DNA of 64,000 bases from Thermophagus sp052400625. GTDB taxonomy: Bacteria; Bacteroidota; Bacteroidia; Bacteroidales; Marinilabiliaceae. The notes beneath the pieces were generated by a model. It did no database searches. It had not been told where the DNA came from and was given only the letters and a program-made list of their open reading frames with translations. The stretch lies in the NCBI GenBank assembly GCA_052400625.1, contig JBQTGH010000001.1. One strand, given 5' to 3'. Made by a program: the position numbers and the translations under genes. Below are positions 1 through 6,356 of the stretch, in pieces (positions within the stretch are counted from its first letter, which is position 1; the number at the start of each line of letters is the position of its first letter).

Positions 1-1
1 T

Positions 2-67
2 CCGGTTGCGGTTGATCAAAACGAACCGGCGTACATGAGGCCAATACGGAGCAAACCAATAACGTAA
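2..67 (+). CDS. Possible C-terminal tail of a gene cut by the left window edge
   Basis: A plus-strand frame is open from base 2 and stops at TAA 65-67, giving 21 residues. Nothing in this tail is recognisable. It is listed because a convergent, terminator-like structure lies downstream at 228-312, which would fit a rightward gene ending here. It could equally be chance open frame. Confidence 0.2.
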   Translation, partial: PVAVDQNEPAYMRPIRSKPIT

Positions 68-227
68 AAAAAGTATACCTCATCTTTCCAACATTTTAGA
101 TTTTTAGACTTAATATTTTCTGATGCTTCTTTTCTGTTTTCTATTGCAAGTCATCAATTTACAACAATTTGCCAAGCTTTGACAATAGATTCAGTTAGTA
201 AAAATTTATTTAACATATTGGCCCAAT

Positions 228-312
228 AAAACGCGCATGGCCGGGAGTTATACTCTCCCTTTCCCGAAGAATCGGGATAAGTGGTGATAACCCCTTTTGC
301 CATGCGCGTTTT
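228..312. terminator. Bidirectional terminator-like element with cloverleaf fold
   Basis: Fourteen perfectly paired bases (228-241 with 299-312) enclose 57 nt that form three further hairpins: 243-247/255-259 (5 bp, 7-nt loop), 262-267/272-277 (6 bp, 4-nt loop) and 279-285/290-296 (7 pairs with one mismatch, GATA loop). Linkers at the junction are only 1-2 nt. The plus strand continues the closing stem into a T run and the minus strand into TTTTA, so it can serve the leftward acetyltransferase gene and any rightward gene from outside the window. The three inner arms are far more than a terminator needs, so a structured RNA is an alternative. It is not a tRNA: there is no T-arm consensus and the closing stem is too long. 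Confidence 0.55.
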
Positions 313-404
313 TGTTGTTGCAATTAAATATTTTGACCTGCCAAAACACAGAAAATCATAAACCTCAGATTCAATTAAAACCTATCATCTAAAAATCTAA
401 TCAC

Positions 405-923
405 CTAGAAATTCTTTATTTTGGCATAACGGTATTCATCGCAAACCGTATTATTCTTTATGACCGCTTTCTCAAAAATGCCCTCCAGTTTAAATCCCGC
501 TTTCTCCAGAACCCGTTGCGAACCTTTGTTATAGGAAAAAACGCCGGCATCAATCCTTATCAACCCCAATTGATTAAAGCCATAGTCCACCATCAAATTC
601 ACGGCGGTGGTAGCAATTCCTCTATTCCAATAGGGTTCTCCCAACCAGTAACCAATAGCAGCACTCATCCGGTAAATGTCGTTTTTTTGTTCCAGCCCAA
701 TGGTTCCCACAAACTCGTTCTTATACTCGATGGCAAAAGTCCCTGGTGGATCCATCTTCCTGCAAAAATCTATAAACTCATGGGCATCTTTCTCAAAATA
801 GGGGAAAGGCAACGAATCACGAACATTATCCCAGATTTTGCGATTATTGATGAGTTGGATTATGGAGTCGGCATCTGAATGCCTGAACTCCCTTAACGTC
901 ACATGATGGTTTTTTAGCTCCAT
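405..923 (-). CDS. GNAT family N-acetyltransferase (RimJ/RimL type)
   Basis: A 172-residue protein of the usual length for RimJ/RimL-like acetyl-CoA-dependent N-acetyltransferases. The acetyl-CoA loop region is GYWLGEPYWNRGIAT (about residues 91-105), followed by the typical helix and the family-typical N-x-x-S-x-x-V-L-E-K-A-G-F block near the C-terminus. Substrate cannot be told: members acetylate ribosomal protein termini, amino acids or antibiotics. The gene starts at ATG with no signal peptide, so it is cytoplasmic. It stands alone, 42 bp downstream of the start-side neighbour's stop codon on the same strand, and ends before the structured terminator at 228-312. Confidence 0.85.
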   Translation of the reverse strand: MELKNHHVTLREFRHSDADSIIQLINNRKIWDNVRDSLPFPYFEKDAHEFIDFCRKMDPPGTFAIEYKNEFVGTIGLEQKNDIYRMSAAIGYWLGEPYWNRGIATTAVNLMVDYGFNQLGLIRIDAGVFSYNKGSQRVLEKAGFKLEGIFEKAVIKNNTVCDEYRYAKIKNF

Positions 924-965
924 AAACTCAAAGAGATAAAACGGTATTCTCTATTCCATTGTGTT

Positions 966-2570
966 TCATTCATTCTCGGCAGAATCGATAAATAAATCCT
1001 CTTCCTCCTGCCAGGGCACCAAAGGGGAGGGATAATAGTTGATCCCTAGGGCTTCGAATCGATTCTTCTCTTTCCCCAGACGAACCTTATACTCGTCCCA
1101 GGAGCGCTGCTCGGATGCCGTCCAGCCTATTTCAGCATATCCCGGCAATCGCGGAAAAACCATATATTCAATATCCTTTAAATCTTCTACGGTTTCGCTC
1201 CATAGCGGGGCCTCAACACCCATTATATCCTTTTTACCAATGCCCTCTACCAATGTGGCGGGGTCCCAGTTGTAAGCATCATCTACTTCGGTCAGGCCGG
1301 CCCATGTAAGCCCCAAAACGGTGGTAGAATCATATTTTATATCCATATACGCATGTTTAGAGGGCGACATAATCACTTTGGCACCTTTTGTCACCCCCAA
1401 CTGAGCATTCTTTTCTTTAGCCCAGAACTGAACCACATCGTTGCCATCAATGGCGGCATGGGCTATCTCATCCCATCCGATGACCTTCTTACCGTGAGAT
1501 TTCACAATTTTGCGAGCCCTATTAATGAATCGTACATAATCGTCATGTGCAGTGGAATGAGACTCATCACCACCTATATGGAACCATGGTCCGGGCGTCA
1601 TTTCGGCGATTTCACCAACCACATCATCCACAAATTTGTAAACCACCTCTTTATTGGTACATAAAGTACTAAAGCCCACTTTTGTGCCCGTATACAATTC
1701 AGGAGCCTTTCCGTCGCAGTTTAACTCGGGATAGGAAGAAAGGGCCGCATTGGTATGCCCCGGCATATCAATCTCCGGAACCACGGTAATATATCGTTCG
1801 GAAGCATAGGCCACTATCTCCCGATACTCTTCCTTGGTAAAGAAACCTCCGGGGCCTCCCCCTACCTCTGTACTACCTCCATGTTTGGCAAGGTTGGGCC
1901 ACGATTCGATTTCGATACGCCAGCCCTGGTCGTCGGAAAGATGTAGATGCAAGACGTTCATCTTATACATGGCCAGATAATCAATGAAACGTTTTACCGT
2001 CTCCACACCAAAAAAGTGACGAGCTACATCCAACATAGCGCCACGGTATTCATACTCGGGCCAATCCACAATCGTTCCGGTAGGCAAGAACCACTTTTCA
2101 TGGGTCTCATCCCCGGTCTTTTCTATATCTGCAGGAAACAACTGCCGCAGCGTCTGGATGCCGTAAAATACACCTTCGCCATGACCTGACGAAATCTTAA
2201 CCAGGCGTTCCGTAATTTCCAATTTATAGCTTCCTGACTCCTTTAGGGAATCATTCCCGGTTAAAAAAATATTTCCCCTTGAAGGAGATTGGGTGGTGGG
2301 TTCCACTCCGACTTCAAAGCCTGTTGCCGTTTTCAGAAAACCGGACAGATACTCTGCCGTCTTCTTCAACTCATTATTCCCGGAATCGTAATACACCGTT
2401 GCTCCATCCTTTAAAACAAAGGTACCATGATTGGCCACGACCTTCATCGGACGGGGAATAATAGAATGATTAGACAAATTGGTGGGCGGGTATTGTTCCT
2501 TACAAGAGGTGAATACCATCATAAGTCCTCCCAATAAAAATGTACTAACTAAGGTTCTTCTGAATCTCAT
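966..2570 (-). CDS. GH20 beta-N-acetylhexosaminidase, lipoprotein
   Basis: A 534-residue family 20 glycoside hydrolase removing terminal beta-linked GlcNAc or GalNAc by substrate-assisted catalysis. A lipoprotein signal ends at the Cys of FTSC (about residue 23). A GH20b-like N-terminal domain (about 35-155) precedes the TIM barrel. The diagnostic HIGGDE motif is present with the catalytic pair at Asp335-Glu336; HLHLSDDQGWR and VPEIDMPGH are further barrel signatures. The gene is divergent from ispE with only 71 bp between starts. It is not part of the PUL further right and probably serves peptidoglycan or chitin/glycoprotein turnover; which one cannot be read from sequence. Confidence 0.93.
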   Translation of the reverse strand: MRFRRTLVSTFLLGGLMMVFTSCKEQYPPTNLSNHSIIPRPMKVVANHGTFVLKDGATVYYDSGNNELKKTAEYLSGFLKTATGFEVGVEPTTQSPSRGNIFLTGNDSLKESGSYKLEITERLVKISSGHGEGVFYGIQTLRQLFPADIEKTGDETHEKWFLPTGTIVDWPEYEYRGAMLDVARHFFGVETVKRFIDYLAMYKMNVLHLHLSDDQGWRIEIESWPNLAKHGGSTEVGGGPGGFFTKEEYREIVAYASERYITVVPEIDMPGHTNAALSSYPELNCDGKAPELYTGTKVGFSTLCTNKEVVYKFVDDVVGEIAEMTPGPWFHIGGDESHSTAHDDYVRFINRARKIVKSHGKKVIGWDEIAHAAIDGNDVVQFWAKEKNAQLGVTKGAKVIMSPSKHAYMDIKYDSTTVLGLTWAGLTEVDDAYNWDPATLVEGIGKKDIMGVEAPLWSETVEDLKDIEYMVFPRLPGYAEIGWTASEQRSWDEYKVRLGKEKNRFEALGINYYPSPLVPWQEEEDLFIDSAENE

Positions 2571-2641
2571 AGTAATTTTTTTAACCGGTTTATAAATATT
2601 TTGAACAAACTCTCTTTTCTTTGTGCTAAAATTAATCGATT

Positions 2642-3457
2642 ATGGTGGTTTTTCCCAACGCTAAAATCAATTTAGGGCTCTTTGTCACCGAAAAGCGCCC
2701 CGACGGTTTTCACAACCTCGAAACCGTTTTTATTCCCGTGCCGGGATTCAATGACGTACTGGAAGTCATTGACAATAAAGACAGCAAAGAAGATTCATTC
2801 TCTTCTTCCGGAATCAATGTGGTTGAAAATCATGAAGACAATCTGGTTGCCAAAGCCTTAAAATTATTGCGAAAAGACCATCCTATTCCTCCACTAAAGG
2901 TTCATCTTCATAAAAACATTCCGGCAGGCGCAGGATTGGGCGGTGGCTCGGCCGATGCCGCATTTATGCTCAGGTTACTCAATGAACAATACACCCTGGG
3001 ACTATCTTCGGAAGAACTGGAAACACGAGCATCCCTGCTGGGTGCCGACTGTGCTTTCTTTATCCGCAACCAACCGGTGGCGGCACGCGGAACAGGCAAT
3101 ATCTTTTCACCCATAGAACTGCCTCTGCCCGGTTACTGGATGATGGTTGTCATCCCCCCGGTCAGTCTCTCTACCCCCGAGGCTTACCGCAACATCACCC
3201 CCAAACAGCCTGCCCAAAACATCGAAACCATCCTGAAGGAGCCTGTAGAGGTATGGCGCCAACAGCTGGTCAACGATTTTGAGCCCAATGCATTTTCCAA
3301 ATATCCGGAACTAAAGCAAATAAAATCCGATCTCTATGACCAGGGGGCCCTCTACGCTGCCATGTCGGGCAGTGGTTCGGCCATCTTCGGGATATTCCGG
3401 CAAAAGCCAGATATTTCCTGGCCGAAAGATTATTCCATTTGGTGCGGAAAATTATAA
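2642..3457 (+). CDS. ispE: 4-diphosphocytidyl-2-C-methyl-D-erythritol kinase
   Basis: A 271-residue GHMP kinase that phosphorylates CDP-methylerythritol at the 2-position in the non-mevalonate isoprenoid pathway. The N-terminus has the family start (FPNAKINLGLFV), and the glycine-rich ATP loop PAGAGLGGGSADAA lies around residue 98. MSGSGSAIFG near the C-terminus is the third GHMP motif. The product is cytoplasmic. The ATG at 2642 follows the divergent promoter region shared with the GH20 gene. It ends 146 bp before the cupin gene, so the two may or may not share a transcript. Confidence 0.95.
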   Translation: MVVFPNAKINLGLFVTEKRPDGFHNLETVFIPVPGFNDVLEVIDNKDSKEDSFSSSGINVVENHEDNLVAKALKLLRKDHPIPPLKVHLHKNIPAGAGLGGGSADAAFMLRLLNEQYTLGLSSEELETRASLLGADCAFFIRNQPVAARGTGNIFSPIELPLPGYWMMVVIPPVSLSTPEAYRNITPKQPAQNIETILKEPVEVWRQQLVNDFEPNAFSKYPELKQIKSDLYDQGALYAAMSGSGSAIFGIFRQKPDISWPKDYSIWCGKL

Positions 3458-3603
3458 GGGAAGACCGAATGGACCAACCCATACCATTGTACAGACTGAA
3501 CCGCATTATCAAACATTTGCCCGGGTCTTAACGTTGGATAGTAGTCACAACCACATCACCCAATCCCCAAACCATTTAATTATAATACACTAAAACTAAA
3601 GAA

Positions 3604-3933
3604 ATGTCAGAAACCAACTTTAATACAAGCGAAGTCCACACTTTAAAAGACATGGTTGAATACGTATCCGGATCAACCGTAAGTAAAATAATTTCCCGCA
3701 GCGACAAAGGAAACCTCACCCTGTTTGCCTTCGATAAAGGACAAAATCTCAGCGAACATTCGGCTCCTTTTGACGCTATTGTACAGGTCATCGATGGATC
3801 AGGCACCATCATCATCGACAAAAAAGAACATGTGGTCAATGAAGGTCAAATGATTATCATGCCCGCCAATGTCCCGCATGCCGTGGAAGCAAAGAACAAG
3901 TTTAAAATGTTACTCACCATGATTAAAGCCTGA
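3604..3933 (+). CDS. Small cupin-fold protein
   Basis: A 109-residue single-domain cupin. The double-stranded beta-helix motifs can be followed: HSAPFDAIVQVIDGSG in the first half and a second motif ending in MPANVPHAVEA. The histidines (first motif His, PHAVEA His) fit the usual metal site, but the family spans enzymes, sensors and storage proteins, so no reaction is claimed. There is no signal peptide. Its stop codon lies 5 bp before the lipoate ligase ATG, so the two are almost certainly co-transcribed. Confidence 0.8.
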   Translation: MSETNFNTSEVHTLKDMVEYVSGSTVSKIISRSDKGNLTLFAFDKGQNLSEHSAPFDAIVQVIDGSGTIIIDKKEHVVNEGQMIIMPANVPHAVEAKNKFKMLLTMIKA

Positions 3934-3938
3934 CGTTT

Positions 3939-4919
3939 ATGCTCTGTATTCGTTCAAACACCCTTGATCCGGCCTTTAACCTGGCCACCGAAGAGTTTTT
4001 ATTGGACAACAAAGCCGACGAATGTTTCTACCTGTATATCAACAGACCGTCCATCATCGTTGGCAGACACCAAAACTCGCTGGCCGAGATTAACGTCGAT
4101 TACGTTAAAAAAAACAACATTGATGTGGTAAGAAGATTGTCGGGTGGCGGTGCGGTTTTTCATGATCCGGGAAACCTCAATTTCTCGTTTATCATGAACA
4201 AAGAGAGAAATAACACCGAAGGTTTTAAAAAATATACCCGACCAATATTGGATGTGTTAATATCTTTAGGACTTGATGCCAAATTTGAAGGACGCAATGA
4301 CCTAACCATCGACGGGAAAAAATTCTCCGGAAATGCCAAGTGTTTGTATAATGATAAAATTTTGCAGCATGGCACGTTGCTCTTCAGCTCCAAATTGCCC
4401 GATCTGTCGAACGCATTAAAGGTAAACCCTCTGAAATTTCAGGATAAAGCAGTGAAATCGGTACGAAGCAGAGTCACCAACATTTCGGAGCATCTGAAAC
4501 AACCCATCACTTTGGCCCGGTTTGAGAACCTCATCTTTGACCATGTCCGCAGCTTATACCCCGACTCGGAAATCTATAATCTGTCCGATGCGGATATCGC
4601 GGCCATCAACAAACTTGTCGAAGATAAATATGGCACCTGGGACTGGAACTTCGGCTCCTCTCCTCAATACAACTTCCAAAAAGGGATTAAAACAAATGGC
4701 GGTTTTATTGAGATAAATCTGGAAGTTCAGAAAGGAAGAATTGAAAAAGCCAAAATTTTTGGCGACTTCTTTAATTCGCGCGATATCAACGAGCTGGAAA
4801 ACTTCCTGAACGGAATGCCGCACGACCCCCAACACATTAAAGAAAAACTGAATTCCATACAGTTAGATCACTACCTGGAAAATGTGTCGGTCGAGCATTT
4901 TATGGAGGGGCTCTTCTAA
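3939..4919 (+). CDS. lplA: Lipoate-protein ligase A
   Basis: A 326-residue protein matching LplA, which activates lipoate to lipoyl-AMP and attaches it to lysines of E2 and GcvH proteins. The signature RRLSGGGAVFHDPGNLNFSF (about residues 68-87) and the lysine-containing IDGKKFSGNAK motif are both present. A C-terminal accessory domain completes the bacterial length. Lipoylation links functionally to the glycine cleavage protein gcvP at 57.9-60.7 kb, whose partner GcvH needs lipoate, although the genes are far apart. The start ATG lies 5 bp after the cupin stop. Confidence 0.93.
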   Translation: MLCIRSNTLDPAFNLATEEFLLDNKADECFYLYINRPSIIVGRHQNSLAEINVDYVKKNNIDVVRRLSGGGAVFHDPGNLNFSFIMNKERNNTEGFKKYTRPILDVLISLGLDAKFEGRNDLTIDGKKFSGNAKCLYNDKILQHGTLLFSSKLPDLSNALKVNPLKFQDKAVKSVRSRVTNISEHLKQPITLARFENLIFDHVRSLYPDSEIYNLSDADIAAINKLVEDKYGTWDWNFGSSPQYNFQKGIKTNGGFIEINLEVQKGRIEKAKIFGDFFNSRDINELENFLNGMPHDPQHIKEKLNSIQLDHYLENVSVEHFMEGLF

Positions 4920-5122
4920 CGCTATTATAAATAACCTTAAAACCTGAACCCAGGCACTAAAAACCATGCAGGCTATCAGGTTGTTAGGCAATGATATTGA
5001 GGGGATTGAAAAGATTGATGTACTAAACAGACTAATGACTAAACACTAACCACAAACTTTAAATTCTATTACAACAATGATTTAAATAAAATTAATACTA
5101 ATAAAATGAGAAGAGACACCGA

Positions 5123-5476
5123 TTGACGAACACTCCCAACACTCCCCATAATTTCGGAGTTAGAAGTCTGCATAAAGGTCTCGGAGCTTCGCATAAGCCT
5201 CTCAGAGCTTCGCATAAACCCCTCAACGCTGCGCACAAACCTCTCAAAGCTGCGCATATACCTCTCGGAGCTGCGCATAAACCCCTCAAAGCTGCTCACA
5301 AACCCCTCAAAGCTGCCCACAAACCTCTCAAAGCTGCGCATAAACCCCTCAAAGCTGCGCATAAACCCCTCGAAGCCGCGCATAAACCCCTCAAAGCTGC
5401 GCATGAACCCCTCAAAGCTGCGCATAAACCTCTCGGAGCTGCGCATAAAAGTCGGAAAGAAGGAAACAAATCATGA
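5123..5476 (+). CDS. Heptapeptide-repeat small protein (HKPLKAA repeats), uncertain gene
   Basis: A 117-codon frame that reads thirteen tandem copies of a seven-residue unit, consensus H-K-P-L-K-A-A, from a 21-bp minisatellite. By eye, twelve of about 23 codon differences from the consensus unit are synonymous in this frame (CAT/CAC, CCC/CCT, GCG/GCT/GCC, GCT/GCC, AAA/AAG). The same changes are amino-acid changing in the opposing minus-strand frame (F-E-G-F-M-R-S), which favours translation of this strand. The stop codon overlaps the next ATG in an ATGA. Against it: the only upstream start is TTG at 5123, and 21-bp repeats keep all frames open by construction. The product would be very basic, with no signal peptide and no known family. 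Confidence 0.35.
   Translation: MTNTPNTPHNFGVRSLHKGLGASHKPLRASHKPLNAAHKPLKAAHIPLGAAHKPLKAAHKPLKAAHKPLKAAHKPLKAAHKPLEAAHKPLKAAHEPLKAAHKPLGAAHKSRKEGNKS
5171..5443. repeat. 21-bp minisatellite, 13 tandem units
   Basis: Thirteen uninterrupted 21-bp units, consensus CATAAACCCCTCAAAGCTGC plus G, with a degenerate partial fourteenth unit after 5443. Units 1-2 and 13 are most divergent and units 6-12 are nearly identical, the pattern expected from slippage or unequal exchange in the middle. There are no spacers, so it is not a CRISPR array. Because the unit length is a multiple of three, both strands carry long open frames through it. Confidence 0.95.
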
Positions 5477-5640
5477 GAATCTATAAGAAAAGGCACCATG
5501 AAGGTCTTAAGTGCACTTTGGTCACCATTGGGAAGACCAAATGGACCTTGAAAAAAGTATTTGGTTATATGAAGCAATCAGGTTTGCCATTAATTATTAA
5601 TGAGTCTTTTGGGCATGAAGCACAACAGGTGGCGGGATGA
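5473..5640 (+). CDS. Short ORF (55 aa) overlapping the repeat ORF
   Basis: ATG at 5473 overlaps the TGA of the repeat frame by four bases (ATGA), and a purine-rich AAGAAGGAAA lies just upstream as a possible ribosome site. The 55-residue product begins MRIYKKRHHEG, is basic at the N-terminus, and matches no family I recognise. The overlap is what a translationally coupled pair would show. Chance is not excluded for an ORF of this size. Confidence 0.3.
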   Translation: MRIYKKRHHEGLKCTLVTIGKTKWTLKKVFGYMKQSGLPLIINESFGHEAQQVAG

Positions 5641-5695
5641 AAGGTTTGACATTTGAAAGTGCGCACCCGTTGGGGTCGCATTATTCGTTCCCAAT

Positions 5696-5803
5696 TTATA
5701 TCCCATATTCACGGCATAAAATTCGGACATCAATACCGCTTTTACTTTCATATTCCTTGAAAATCTTTAAAATCTGACTTTCTGTAAATCTTGGCTTTTT
5801 CAT
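5696..5803 (-). pseudogene. IS3-family OrfA transposase remnant (N-terminal 35 codons)
   Basis: The minus strand reads M-K-K-P-R-F-T-E-S-Q-I and then ILCREYGI before a TAA stop. This is the start of the helix-turn-helix OrfA protein of IS3/IS911-type elements (compare the family pattern KKxRFTxxQI...ExxxG....ICRExGI). Only about a third of OrfA remains and no OrfB (DDE) sequence was found nearby, so this is a decayed or partly deleted insertion. Confidence 0.7.
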
Positions 5804-5814
5804 AACACTTTTTT

Positions 5815-5854
5815 GACAGCTTAAAATTAATATTTTGTCTAATTTTAAGCTGTC
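5815..5854. repeat. 15-bp perfect inverted repeat beside the IS3 remnant
   Basis: Arms GACAGCTTAAAATTA (5815-5829) and its exact reverse complement (5840-5854) flank 10 bp. The palindrome sits 12 bp upstream of the OrfA start codon, where an IS3-type terminal repeat would be expected. It may be two IS ends brought together by deletion, or a hairpin terminator. Confidence 0.7.
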
Positions 5855-5860
5855 TGGTTT

Positions 5861-5896
5861 GCGGGGAAGGCTACATTGGCGGGGAAGGTTACATTG
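5861..5896. repeat. 18-bp tandem duplication
   Basis: Two adjacent copies of GCGGGGAAGGYTACATTG (5861-5878 and 5879-5896) differ at a single base. It immediately follows the palindrome and is probably a local slippage or transposition scar. Confidence 0.85.
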
Positions 5897-6181
5897 GGAC
5901 GGTCGGAAAAACCGAAAAATCCAAAATCTAAAACGTTAAGGCTGGATTCATCATCTAATCCTTTGTTTTTATGAGAGGGCTTGGGGAGGCACTCCCGATT
6001 TTTTGATTTCTGTTGTGATACCTTCAAAGATGGTAAGTCCCAAGGGGCTAACTGCTGAACTGTGGTGTGGCAAAAAGTGTACGAAACATTAGCATGTTAA
6101 GGAGCAAAAAACAACCTTGTTCCTCAGCCGCCCTTGACAAAACCAGCCTGCTCACGGAATATAATTTAGAGTTTGGGTTTC

Positions 6182-6238
6182 ACGAAGAGAAAAAATCCAA
6201 AGCTACCGGTCCCAACTCCGGCACTTCGTTTTTTTTTT
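6182..6238 (+). terminator. Possible rho-independent terminator, plus strand
   Basis: ACGAAG at 6182-6187 pairs with CTTCGT at 6224-6229. An inner CCGG/CCGG stem (6206-6209 with 6218-6221) lies within, and a run of ten T begins at 6229. It would end any rightward transcript from the accessory island before it meets the leftward PUL. The outer stem is short, so strength is uncertain. Confidence 0.4.
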
Positions 6239-6356
6239 ATTCTTCAAAACGAAATGGGACTAAAACAGTCAGAGGGTAGAAATATATCTCCTATTATATA
6301 GCCATCCGGCCCCCAATAATATTTTTCACCACCCCCTGACATGAGATGGATAGTTA

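Noticed and set aside
228..312. tRNA gene, because of the cloverleaf fold
   Set aside because: The closing stem is 14 bp instead of 7, the third arm has a GATA loop, there is no T-arm consensus and no CCA-ready end.
5171..5443. CRISPR array
   Set aside because: The 21-bp units abut directly with no spacers, and no cas gene is present.
5069..5577. Long minus-strand frames through the repeat array (F-E-G-F-M-R-S repeats)
   Set aside because: A repeat unit divisible by three keeps opposing frames open; base changes between units alter residues in these frames but are often silent on the plus strand.
6067..6279. 70-codon plus-strand ORF
   Set aside because: It has a GTG start, no family, and runs through a hairpin followed by ten T.
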